A stretch of 12,524 nt of DNA from Psychrobacter sp. GTDB lineage: Bacteria; Pseudomonadota; Gammaproteobacteria; Pseudomonadales; Moraxellaceae. How positions within the stretch are numbered: position 1 is the stretch's first letter; every line of letters begins with the position of its first letter. This document shows, in pieces, positions 1 through 6,474 of the stretch. The notes under the pieces are model-generated. The model was not told where the DNA came from and made no database searches. It saw nothing but the letters and a program-made list of their open reading frames with translations. The position numbers were made by a program, and so were the translations under genes. The stretch lies in contig JARIAA010000233.1 of the NCBI GenBank assembly GCA_029264635.1, forward strand, positions 1 to 12,524, read 5' to 3'.

Positions 1-1120
1 GTAACCCAGGATGATTGGTCAGGGCCAAATCTTGAAAATATTCTATATCGGGCAGCGGACGGCTTGAGACAAATAAGGGCGTGGTGGGCTTGATACGATA
101 GTCTGTGCGCAGTAGACGCTGTAGAGCAATCATAGCGAGGCGCGCATCATTATTTGCGTTTATCGCTTCGCTCTTGGCATCAGCTAATGCAGACTGTGCT
201 TCCAATCGATCAACGCGTGAGATAAACCCTTCTTCAAACAGACGCTTCGCCATATAGTCAGTCTGCTGCAAGGTATCGTAAGCATCTTCTCGTAAGTAGG
301 CAGCAATAATAGCCAGTTGTGCTTTAAAATAACGCTCAATGAGGGTATTGTATAGCTCATTTTTATCCAAAATACTATCTGCGACCGCCTCTTGAGTACG
401 AGCATTTGAAGCACCAGTCAAAGCTTCGGTACGCCCAGCCGTATAAACCGGCCAAGCAAAGCCCAAACCTGCGCCTGTCCTTGAACCTGAACGCTTAAAA
501 TCGTAAGAATCGGGGATACGATCATTTAATGCGTCACCAAAATTTGGTAGATCAGGTAATGTAGGAACAGGCGGAACAATATCACCCGTATTGGCACCAG
601 CATTATTGACCCCGTTAATAATCCCATTTTTGAGCGTGGATAAATCAATATCTTCACGTATATTGTAAGTACTGGCTGATGCCTGGGCGAACACAAAAGG
701 ATGATCTATTGTCTCAAGGGCATCGGTTTGAAACTCGCTTGCGGCAATAGCTGCTTCATTGGCAGCAAGTTTGGGTGAAACTTGTAATAAAATAGCTTGT
801 GCCTGCTCAAGACTCAAAAAGCTGCCCACTTCTAATGGATAGCTATTAGCAATGCTTTTGTGGGTAATTGGGTCGACGAGAGTATCTAAAGTAGTGCTTT
901 TTATCTGCTGAATCAAAGGCATACTAGGGGCATCAGTTTCAGCTCTAGAAGTAGCGTCTATGATCTGTGTAGTACCGATAGGCGGCGCTGCATTTTCAGA
1001 GCCAAAGCTTTGACCGTGACTTCTGATGTCGGTAATGTTATCTGCTAAGGCGTGAGTTGAGATTCCCATTAGCATGATAGTCGCAATAGCACTAGGCAAA
1101 GACGAGATAGCAAATTTCAT
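1..1120 (-). CDS. TolC-family outer membrane efflux/secretion channel, partial (C-terminus beyond left edge)
   Basis: The reading frame is open from ATG at 1120 down to base 1, giving 373 codons without a stop, so the 3' end lies outside. Residues 1-26 look like a Sec signal peptide (basic start, hydrophobic core, ending THALA before DN). Residues about 100-340 fit one TolC/OEP repeat: a helix (LSLEQAQAILLQVSP), a beta hairpin (HPFVFAQASAS, then GLGFAWPVYTAGR), and a long helix with the family-typical stretch around residues 291-320 (AKRLFEEGFISRVDRLEAQ). Such proteins form trimeric outer membrane tunnels for tripartite efflux pumps or type I secretion; the partner genes are not in view, so the substrate is unknown. 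About 74 residues precede the first helix, and the predicted extracellular loop (residues about 154-212) is unusually long and Pro/Asn-rich. An in-frame TAA lies five codons upstream of the ATG, so this is the first ATG, but it has no Shine-Dalgarno sequence. Confidence 0.9.
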   Translation of the reverse strand, partial: MKFAISSLPSAIATIMLMGISTHALADNITDIRSHGQSFGSENAAPPIGTTQIIDATSRAETDAPSMPLIQQIKSTTLDTLVDPITHKSIANSYPLEVGSFLSLEQAQAILLQVSPKLAANEAAIAASEFQTDALETIDHPFVFAQASASTYNIREDIDLSTLKNGIINGVNNAGANTGDIVPPVPTLPDLPNFGDALNDRIPDSYDFKRSGSRTGAGLGFAWPVYTAGRTEALTGASNARTQEAVADSILDKNELYNTLIERYFKAQLAIIAAYLREDAYDTLQQTDYMAKRLFEEGFISRVDRLEAQSALADAKSEAINANNDARLAMIALQRLLRTDYRIKPTTPLFVSSRPLPDIEYFQDLALTNHPGL

Positions 1121-1604
1121 AAGAGAGGTGAGCCGTTAATCAAAAATCAAAATGTTGTAATAAAAACTATTTAACCAAAAAATATTTTATCGACTGATAC
1201 TGCCAAAGTAGTAATACTATTGAATTGTCAACGTGTCAAACACATGGGCGCTACAATGTCATTAGTAAAAAACAGTCGGTAACTATCATAGTTTGAGCGC
1301 AACCTATATAGTTTAGGCGCTAACTACCGTATAAAACTTAGCCATAATACCAAAGCATACACTGTAGAGTGCTAATCATGACGGGTCAATGCTTATTATT
1401 TACTTGTTATTCATGAAACGTTTTGTGCGGCTATCATAAAACGTCGTTTCAACTTAGACATTGGCGTTGTTATTAACGATAGTCGTAAGCTCTTAGGGAA
1501 TGTTTGCTTTGAACAAAGAATAAACACAAAGGGAGCCAGATAAAAAAGCATTATGAAGGCATCAGCTAAGTATAGCGAATTATAAAGTATTTGAGGAGAG
1601 AGGA
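1121..1604. other. Divergent intergenic region between the tolC-like gene and glpK
   Basis: This stretch of 484 bases separates two divergently transcribed genes and must hold both promoters. I see no convincing protein gene in it. A good -35 hexamer for the leftward gene (TTGACA read on the minus strand, 1226-1231) has no well-spaced -10 box. The stretch holds a tandem pair of 20-base units (1291-1330), an inverted repeat (1415-1450) and a small palindrome CTTTG-aa-CAAAG (1507-1518). A ten-codon reading frame starting at the ATG in 1551-1560 has no good ribosome site and is not called. Confidence 0.6.
1415..1450. promoter_or_regulatory. Inverted repeat upstream of glpK, possible operator or hairpin
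   Basis: ACGTTTT (1418-1424) and AAAACGT (1438-1444) form a perfect 7-base inverted repeat around a 13-base spacer. GAAACG (1415-1420) and CGTTTC (1445-1450) give a second, overlapping pairing. It lies about 155 bases before the glpK start. It does not match the E. coli GlpR operator as I remember it, so the cognate regulator is unknown. Confidence 0.35.
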
Positions 1605-3185
1605 ATGGCAGGATACATATTGGCTTTGGATCAAGGAACGACATCAAGTCGAGCAATCTTATACGATGATCATGCGCGTCCTATTGAGATTGCCCAGCAG
1701 CCAACGACACTACAAACACCAAAAGCTGGCTATGTAGAGCAAGATGCGCGTCAAATTTGGCAAACACAAATTAGCTGTGCTCACGATGTTATTAATCAAG
1801 CAGGGCTACTGGCAACCGACGTGACTAGTATCGCTATTACCAATCAACGCGAATCTATCGTCATCTGGGATAAGCAAACAGGCAAGCCTTTGGCTCCTGC
1901 GATTATTTGGCAAGATCGCCGTACTGCAAGCTACTTTAAGGATTTAGAGAATATTAGTCATGATGATATATTAAAAAAAGTACAGCAAATCACTGGTTTG
2001 CGCTTGGATCCTTACTTTAGTGCCAGTAAGATCGCATGGCTACTTAAACACCATCCCAAAATAAAGTCGCGTGCCAAAAGTGGTCAGATCGCAGTGGGTA
2101 CTATTGATAGCTGGCTGATTTATCAGCTCACAGGTGGCGAGCATGTCATTGATGTCACCAATGCTTCGCGTACGCTACTATATGATATTCATAAGTTGGC
2201 ATGGTCGGAGGAGCTATGTGCGCGCTTTGATATTCCAATGGCATTATTGCCAAAAATACTGCCGTCAGATGGTGAATTTGGTAAAACTAAAAAAGGATTA
2301 TTCGCCAAACAAATTCCTATAAATGCCGTATTGGGTGACCAGCAGGCAGCCTTATTTGGACAAGGCTGTCTTGAGCCTGGCATGGCCAAAAACACTTATG
2401 GAACTGGCTGCTTTATGCTGATGAATATCGGCCAGACGCCCAAGCTTAATGAGCATAAGCTGTTGACTACTGTAGCATGGCAGCGTAAAGCTCCTATAAA
2501 TCGTGTCGATAATTTATCTATTAGCGACATCGTGCAGTCGGGTAAGCGATTGATTCAAGCGCCAACGTCTTTTTTTGGACGTGAAGTCAATTATGCTTTA
2601 GAAGGCAGCGTATTTATGGCAGGTGCCATTGTACAATGGCTACGTGATAATTTGGGTATGATTCAGCAAAGCTGCGATGTCGAGGATTTAGCACGTCAAG
2701 TAGACAGTAGCGAAGAGGTTGTATTGATACCAGCATTTACAGGTCTTGGGACGCCTTATTGGCGCTCTGATATTGATGCCAGTATCAGTGGCATGAGCCG
2801 TGGAACGACAAAAGCCCATATTGCACGTGCGGCTCTAGAAGCCATTGCCTATCAAACTTATGATGTGCTTACAGCCATGCAAAAAGACAGTCCATACCCA
2901 TTAAGTGAGCTACGAGTCGACGGTGGCGCTGCCAACAATGATTTGCTTATGCAGTTCCAAGCAGACTTGCTTGGTGTACCCGTCCTACGTCCTAAAGATA
3001 CTGAAATCACAGCTAAAGGTGCAGCGCTATTGGCTGGTCTAAAAAATGGCTTATATGATGAGGGGACTATGCAGGCATCATGGCAGATAGAACAAACCTT
3101 TGAGCCTAGCATGTCAGATGCGAGACGTGCGCAGCATCTTGAAAAGTGGGAGCGGGCTATTGCAAGAGCTTTAATAGATATTTAA
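1605..3185 (+). CDS. glpK: Glycerol kinase
   Basis: The gene encodes a 526-residue FGGY-family kinase that transfers phosphate from ATP to glycerol, giving sn-glycerol 3-phosphate in the cytoplasm. Visible signatures: the phosphate loop DQGTTSSRA (residues 9-17), glycerol-contacting NQRE (80-83), Y137 in DPYFSASK, the catalytic aspartate D245 in GDQQAALFGQG, GTGCFML, the FGGY_C segment TGLGTPYWR and the ATP-site DGGAANNDLLMQFQADLLGVPV. GAGGAG at 1593-1598 sits six bases before the ATG and supports this start. The protein is longer than the usual ~500 residues because about 30 extra residues lie between W292 and V328, where E. coli GlpK has only GPTGE. The E. coli fructose-1,6-bisphosphate contacts G234 and R236 align with A234 and Q236, and the E. 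coli EIIA-Glc-binding segment is absent, so those controls are probably missing. No glpF, glpD or glpR adjoins it. Confidence 0.97.
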   Translation: MAGYILALDQGTTSSRAILYDDHARPIEIAQQPTTLQTPKAGYVEQDARQIWQTQISCAHDVINQAGLLATDVTSIAITNQRESIVIWDKQTGKPLAPAIIWQDRRTASYFKDLENISHDDILKKVQQITGLRLDPYFSASKIAWLLKHHPKIKSRAKSGQIAVGTIDSWLIYQLTGGEHVIDVTNASRTLLYDIHKLAWSEELCARFDIPMALLPKILPSDGEFGKTKKGLFAKQIPINAVLGDQQAALFGQGCLEPGMAKNTYGTGCFMLMNIGQTPKLNEHKLLTTVAWQRKAPINRVDNLSISDIVQSGKRLIQAPTSFFGREVNYALEGSVFMAGAIVQWLRDNLGMIQQSCDVEDLARQVDSSEEVVLIPAFTGLGTPYWRSDIDASISGMSRGTTKAHIARAALEAIAYQTYDVLTAMQKDSPYPLSELRVDGGAANNDLLMQFQADLLGVPVLRPKDTEITAKGAALLAGLKNGLYDEGTMQASWQIEQTFEPSMSDARRAQHLEKWERAIARALIDI

Positions 3186-3255
3186 GTTAAACAGTGACGT
3201 GTATTGCTTAGCAACATTCACGCTGCTCACAACTACAAAACAATACTATTATAGC

Positions 3256-3318
3256 GGACCTTATCGCTCATTTGCTTAATCAAATAGATGGTCCTTATAC
3301 ACGTTGTAACGTAAGGTC
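3256..3318. other. Nested, mutually exclusive inverted repeats downstream of glpK
   Basis: GGACC (3256-3260) can pair with GGTCC (3290-3294), enclosing an inner hairpin ATTTG/CAAAT (3270-3274 and 3281-3285). Alternatively GACCTTA (3257-3263) can pair with TAAGGTC (3312-3318). GGACCTTAT and GGTCCTTAT are also near-identical direct copies. No T tract follows, so this is not a standard intrinsic terminator. A further small palindrome, ACGTT-gt-AACGT, lies at 3301-3312. Confidence 0.35.
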
Positions 3319-3327
3319 ATCGTAAGA

Positions 3328-3381
3328 TTGACAAAACTTACATAAATATTCTATCGATAAGTGTTGGCAATTATCTATACT
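3328..3381 (+). promoter_or_regulatory. Possible promoter elements for the glycine-zipper gene
   Basis: TTGACA (3328-3333) is a perfect -35 hexamer, but the best -10 at normal spacing is only TATCGA (3352-3357). A better -10 hexamer, TATACT preceded by C (3376-3381), lacks a -35 at proper distance. One of these probably drives the gene starting at 3479; the sequence alone does not decide which. Confidence 0.25.
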
Positions 3382-3478
3382 CTACTTGTGATTAGATAAA
3401 ACGTTAATCCCAAAAATTTTTAACCCAGACAATACCGATAATTAATAAATACACAATCACCCATTTAGGAATAATATT

Positions 3479-4150
3479 ATGAATAAACATGACAACGATT
3501 TAATAAATAACCGCGTTATTGATAATAATGATCGCATTATCACTGATGACAACATGGTCGTCGGGGATAAAGAACGTATCATAGATGACAATGCTCGTAG
3601 AATGACTGAATCTGAACGTCCTATGCATGACAGAGTGCTAGGCGACCATGATGACATCAACCGTGATACAGTAAAACATATGTCTAAAGAGGCAAGAGAG
3701 GATCTCAACGCTGATCCTATTACTGGTGAACCTGGCTCACATCCAGTAGGAACAGGCATCGGTGGTATCGGTGGCGCTGCTGCAGGTGCTGCTATTGGTA
3801 CAATGGCAGGACCGCTTGGCACATTGATTGGTGGCGCTATCGGTGCTATCGTTGGTGGCGGAGCAGGTCATGCAGCAGCAGAAGCTATTGACCCTACTCG
3901 TGAAGAAGCTTACTGGCGCGCAGAACATGCCAATACTAGTTATTATCAGCAAGGTCATGAATTTGAACGCGATTTGCATCCAGCGTATGCCGTAGGCTAT
4001 GCTAACCGTTCACGTTATCCTGCTGATGCCCGCTTTGAAGATCATGAATCAGATTTACAGCGCTCATGGGAAGAGGTGAAAGGAGATTCGCGTCTGGCAT
4101 GGGATGATGCCCGTCTTGCAACTCGCGACGCTTGGAATCGTGTAAGCTAA
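3479..4150 (+). CDS. Glycine-zipper protein of unknown function
   Basis: A 223-residue protein with three parts. Residues 1-60 are very rich in Asp and Asn and repeat a short motif: NRVIDNND (11-18), DRIITDDN (18-25), ERIIDDNA (32-39) and DRVLGDHD (51-58). Residues about 76-92 carry the conserved-looking linker DPITGEPGSHPVGTG, leading into a glycine zipper (91-130) of GxxxG/AxxxG repeats able to form a helical membrane hairpin. Residues 140-223 are hydrophilic and aromatic (EEAYWR, HPAYAVGYANRSRYP, then SWEEVKGDSRLAWDDARLATRDAWNRV). From memory, the linker, zipper and tail match a widespread uncharacterised proteobacterial family; the Asp/Asn repeats look specific to this lineage. There is no signal peptide. 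AGGA (3468-3471) supports the start. The gene stands alone with its own downstream terminator. A stress or envelope role is plausible for such proteins but is not shown here. Confidence 0.88.
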   Translation: MNKHDNDLINNRVIDNNDRIITDDNMVVGDKERIIDDNARRMTESERPMHDRVLGDHDDINRDTVKHMSKEAREDLNADPITGEPGSHPVGTGIGGIGGAAAGAAIGTMAGPLGTLIGGAIGAIVGGGAGHAAAEAIDPTREEAYWRAEHANTSYYQQGHEFERDLHPAYAVGYANRSRYPADARFEDHESDLQRSWEEVKGDSRLAWDDARLATRDAWNRVS

Positions 4151-4157
4151 TTAGTCA

Positions 4158-4266
4158 TTCTACCAGTTAGAAATGTTAACTTTATCTTAAAGTAACAAAG
4201 TATTTATAATCTTACTAGTTTGTGAGTTGTAAGATTATAAATGTATATAAGTTCTAACTGCTAGAA
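4158..4266. repeat. 109-bp nested inverted-repeat element
   Basis: The outer arms, 4158-4172 and 4252-4266, are 15-base inverted copies with one mismatch (TTCTACCAGTTAGAA against TTCTAACTGCTAGAA). Inside them lies a perfect 13-base inverted repeat, TTTATAATCTTAC (4203-4215) and GTAAGATTATAAA (4229-4241), with a 13-base loop. Each outer arm is itself a near-palindrome, TTCTA-N5-TAGAA. It begins just after the stop codon of the glycine-zipper gene. It could be a small non-autonomous mobile repeat (MITE-like), a structured 3' UTR, or a pair of regulator sites; no clear target-site duplication is visible. Confidence 0.6.
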
Positions 4267-4295
4267 CCAAATTATGTAATTCGTGTTATGTTTAA

Positions 4296-4330
4296 GCTTC
4301 CAGAGTCAATTCTGGAGGCTTTTCTTGTTT
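4296..4330 (+). terminator. Intrinsic terminator after the glycine-zipper gene
   Basis: GCTTCCAGA (4296-4304) pairs with TCTGGAGGC (4311-4319) as a nine-base-pair stem with one G-T wobble and a six-base loop, followed by TTTTCTTGTTT. It lies about 145 bases past the stop codon at 4150 and separates that gene from the nuclease-like gene. Confidence 0.85.
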
Positions 4331-4449
4331 CATTATTACTTAATTGCTAGGCTTTTCGTCACTGAATAATACAAGGTAATAGTAAAGTTATATGAGATCG
4401 ATAGCTGACATAGCGTTAAGAATAATCCTATAAAAATAACAGGAACATT

Positions 4450-5478
4450 ATGAATCGTCTCCATCGTAACGATGACCAAAAGCAGTTCTATATCGCTACT
4501 GCTAATCTACTTAATTTTGCAAACCCCAATCGAATTTATTATGACAACGCGCCAGCTTATGATGAAAAGACCTATCAGCATAAGTTACAGGGCATTAGCG
4601 ATCTACTTGCCAAAGCGCATGCCGACATTATTGCAGTACAAGAGGTATGGGACAGTGATGCTCTAGAAGCATTAGCAATCTCATTAGGTTTTAAAGCAGA
4701 ACACGTGGTTATTCCGATGGCAAGCAATGATAGTGCTTGCCAATATACACAAGGTTATGGCGCGCAAAAAACTCCTGCAGTTGGTTTTATTAATTGCTTT
4801 AACGCGCTAGAGACGACCCTATTAGAAGAGATAGTGTCTGAAGCTGTGATCGATATTCCTGATGTTGGACCTTATACTCAATTTAACCGTCCGCCATTAT
4901 TGCTGCGTGTAGATGCGTATGGTCAGCCCATAACCATTATTACTGCTCATCTCAAAAGTAAACGTGCTTATTTTTTGCGTGATGAGGCGGGTGAACTATT
5001 AGAAGATATGGATGATCCTAATATACGAGTGCGAGCCAAATTGCGCAGCTTATGTATGCGAGCCGCGGAAGCCGCGTCTATTCGTATGTCTATTATCAAG
5101 CGTTTGCAACATACTCGTGAGCCCCTCATATTGTTAGGCGATATGAATGATGTTACTGGCAGCGTGACGACGCAGTTGATGGCTGAGACAGGCGAGGTCA
5201 ATTACGATAAAACCATGCGCGATGTAGCATTATTCGATGCAGCTCGCATCCAAGCCCGTTACGGCTGGATGAAAGATGTGGCTTACACCCATATCTATCA
5301 AGGCATGCCGGAGGTGATTGACCAACTGTTTGTATCAGAGGAGTTTTTGCCCGATAGCAAGTTTGCGCTTGGGCATGTTGAGCGAGTAGATTATTTTAAC
5401 GATCACTTGAAGTGGGATTATTCTGATAGGGTTACGGATCATGGCATTATACGAGCAAAGATAAAACTTTATGATTAA
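4450..5478 (+). CDS. Endonuclease/exonuclease/phosphatase (EEP) family protein
   Basis: A 342-residue protein with the full set of EEP (DNase I-like) metal-dependent phosphoesterase motifs in order: ATANLLNF (N19), DIIAVQEVW with metal-binding E65, ITAHLKSKR with H167, LLGDMNDVTG with D231 and N233, IDQLFVSEEF (D291), and a terminal VTDHGIIRAKI with D330 and H331. All catalytic positions are present, so it should be active. The fold acts on DNA, RNA, phospholipids or inositol phosphates, and the sequence does not reveal which. There is no signal peptide or extra nucleic-acid-binding domain, so it is probably cytoplasmic. AGGAA at 4441-4445 precedes the ATG at good spacing. It follows an intrinsic terminator, so it should have its own promoter; TTGCTA (4344-4349) with AATAAT (4365-4370) is a weak candidate with a short spacer. 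A hairpin overlaps its stop codon. Confidence 0.88.
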   Translation: MNRLHRNDDQKQFYIATANLLNFANPNRIYYDNAPAYDEKTYQHKLQGISDLLAKAHADIIAVQEVWDSDALEALAISLGFKAEHVVIPMASNDSACQYTQGYGAQKTPAVGFINCFNALETTLLEEIVSEAVIDIPDVGPYTQFNRPPLLLRVDAYGQPITIITAHLKSKRAYFLRDEAGELLEDMDDPNIRVRAKLRSLCMRAAEAASIRMSIIKRLQHTREPLILLGDMNDVTGSVTTQLMAETGEVNYDKTMRDVALFDAARIQARYGWMKDVAYTHIYQGMPEVIDQLFVSEEFLPDSKFALGHVERVDYFNDHLKWDYSDRVTDHGIIRAKIKLYD

Positions 5479-5500
5479 TTACGATATTATCGTCTTAATC
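5473..5500. other. Hairpin overlapping the EEP gene stop codon
   Basis: A perfect 13-base palindrome ACGATA-T-TATCGT (5481-5493) is flanked by a second inverted pair, GATTAA (5473-5478, which contains the stop codon) and TTAATC (5495-5500). There is no following T tract, so it is a weak terminator at best. It could instead be a binding site belonging to the downstream TetR-type regulator. Confidence 0.4.
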
Positions 5501-5517
5501 CATTGATACCTCTTGTT

Positions 5518-5540
5518 TGATAATGTACAAGTGTTTATCA
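5518..5540. promoter_or_regulatory. Inverted repeat upstream of the TetR-type gene, candidate operator
   Basis: TGATAA (5518-5523) and TTATCA (5535-5540) form a perfect inverted repeat with an 11-base gap. The overall size fits a TetR-family dimer site. It lies about 65 bases upstream of the candidate -10 box, so the role is uncertain. Confidence 0.3.
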
Positions 5541-5602
5541 TGACCCCTTAATACTTTAAATTCGGTTAAGTTAATATATTCATAACTAAACTGTTAATAG
5601 CA

Positions 5603-5611
5603 TGCTAATAT
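5603..5611 (+). promoter_or_regulatory. Possible extended -10 promoter for the TetR-type gene
   Basis: TGC followed by TAATAT fits an extended -10 element; there is no good -35 hexamer at the matching distance. It would give a 5' leader of roughly 50 bases. Confidence 0.3.
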
Positions 5612-5666
5612 AAATTAATAAAGACTATATTCATACCTAATAGAGCGTAACATCAAGAGGTTTATA

Positions 5667-6359
5667 ATGAGTGATCATAAAGACGATAAGATAGAAGACA
5701 TTTTGGTTGATTCAGAGTTGGCAAAAAAACTTGTGCCTAACAAATTTAAGTTTACTAGCCAGCAAGGTCGTGTACGCCGTCAAAAATTATTGATGGGTGC
5801 AAAAAAACTAAGCGAAACTCGCTCAATTAACGATATCAGTTTGGCTGATGTGTGTGAAGAAGCGGGTATTCCACGTGCGTCTGCTTATCACTTTTTTCCT
5901 AATATCGAAGCCATCTTTTTAGCATTACGCTTTTTAAATGCGATTGAGATTTTGGAAGTATTGACGACGGTTGAAACGGTTGATTATGACAGATGGCAAG
6001 GTTACTTAACGGCCCTGATTCAGCGCTGTGTTCATATCTTCCATGATGATAAGACCAAAGCTAAATTAATTTATGATACCAATACACCCGATTTTGAAGG
6101 TGATAGCTTTGGTGAAGACATGGATCATCAAATTGTAGAGCTGGTTTATGAGCGTTTATCAGAGCGCTACGAGATGCCAAAATTTGAAGACCTTCAAGAT
6201 ATATTTTTAGTCACTTATAGTATTATTAATAGTATATTTACCCTATCTTATCGACGTCATGAAAGTATCACGGATAACTATGTGCAAGAAGCGACCACTG
6301 CTTCTATTGCTTATCTGCGTTGTTATTTGCCAGAAAAATTACCAAGCAAAAATCGTTAA
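5667..6359 (+). CDS. TetR/AcrR-family transcriptional regulator
   Basis: A 230-residue protein with a TetR-type DNA-binding domain at residues about 36-90: helix 1 RVRRQKLLMGAKKLSE, then the helix-turn-helix in INDISLADVCEEAGIPRASAYHFFPNIEAIFLAL, which matches the family pattern (xRGSFYxYFxxKExL) with N79 at the usual Ser/Asn position and I80 where Lys is usual. The remainder is the helical ligand and dimer domain, which gives no clue to the effector. About 33 charged residues precede helix 1, more than in most members. AGAGG at 5656-5660 supports the start. The gene follows the EEP gene on the same strand by 188 bases and ends in a strong terminator, so it is probably monocistronic. Its targets may include itself, the EEP gene or the facing outer-membrane genes; no site proves this. 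Confidence 0.9.
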   Translation: MSDHKDDKIEDILVDSELAKKLVPNKFKFTSQQGRVRRQKLLMGAKKLSETRSINDISLADVCEEAGIPRASAYHFFPNIEAIFLALRFLNAIEILEVLTTVETVDYDRWQGYLTALIQRCVHIFHDDKTKAKLIYDTNTPDFEGDSFGEDMDHQIVELVYERLSERYEMPKFEDLQDIFLVTYSIINSIFTLSYRRHESITDNYVQEATTASIAYLRCYLPEKLPSKNR

Positions 6360-6377
6360 GCCCCATTTTTATAGTGT

Positions 6378-6410
6378 AAAAAGCAGCCGTCATGATGGCT
6401 GCTTTTTTGT
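6378..6410 (+). terminator. Strong intrinsic terminator, probably bidirectional
   Basis: AAGCAGCC (6381-6388) pairs perfectly with GGCTGCTT (6397-6404) around an eight-base loop, followed by six Ts (6403-6408). The left arm is preceded by AAAAA (6378-6382), which forms a T tract on the minus strand. It lies between two convergent genes and can end both the regulator transcript and the leftward transcript. Confidence 0.92.
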
Positions 6411-6436
6411 GTTATTAATGAGAGGTTTTATTTAAT

Positions 6437-6469
6437 AAGCATCAAACGCTGATGTTATCGTTTATGCTT
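6437..6469. other. Hairpin in the 3' region of the leftward transcript
   Basis: AAGCAT-c-AAACG (6437-6448) pairs with CGTTTATGCTT (6459-6469), an eleven-base-pair stem with one bulged C and a ten-base loop. It begins six bases past the stop codon of the leftward 6475-7269 gene. No T tract follows on that strand, so it may protect the transcript end rather than terminate it. Confidence 0.4.
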
Positions 6470-6474
6470 CAATC

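Noticed and set aside
1226..1257. Plus-strand promoter TTGTCA (1225-1230) with TACAAT (1252-1257)
   Set aside because: The spacer is 21 bases, too long for a standard sigma-70 promoter.
1551..1583. Ten-codon leader peptide before glpK
   Set aside because: It has no Shine-Dalgarno at a usable distance, no run of a regulatory amino acid and no terminator hairpin after it.
1411..1656. 81-codon minus-strand reading frame in the divergent region
   Set aside because: It overlaps the glpK start and its ribosome site, lacks its own ribosome site, and has no recognisable protein character.
3457..3822. 121-codon minus-strand reading frame opposite the glycine-zipper gene
   Set aside because: Its Ser/Pro/Ala-rich content is the antisense reading of Gly/Ala/Asp codons in the real gene.
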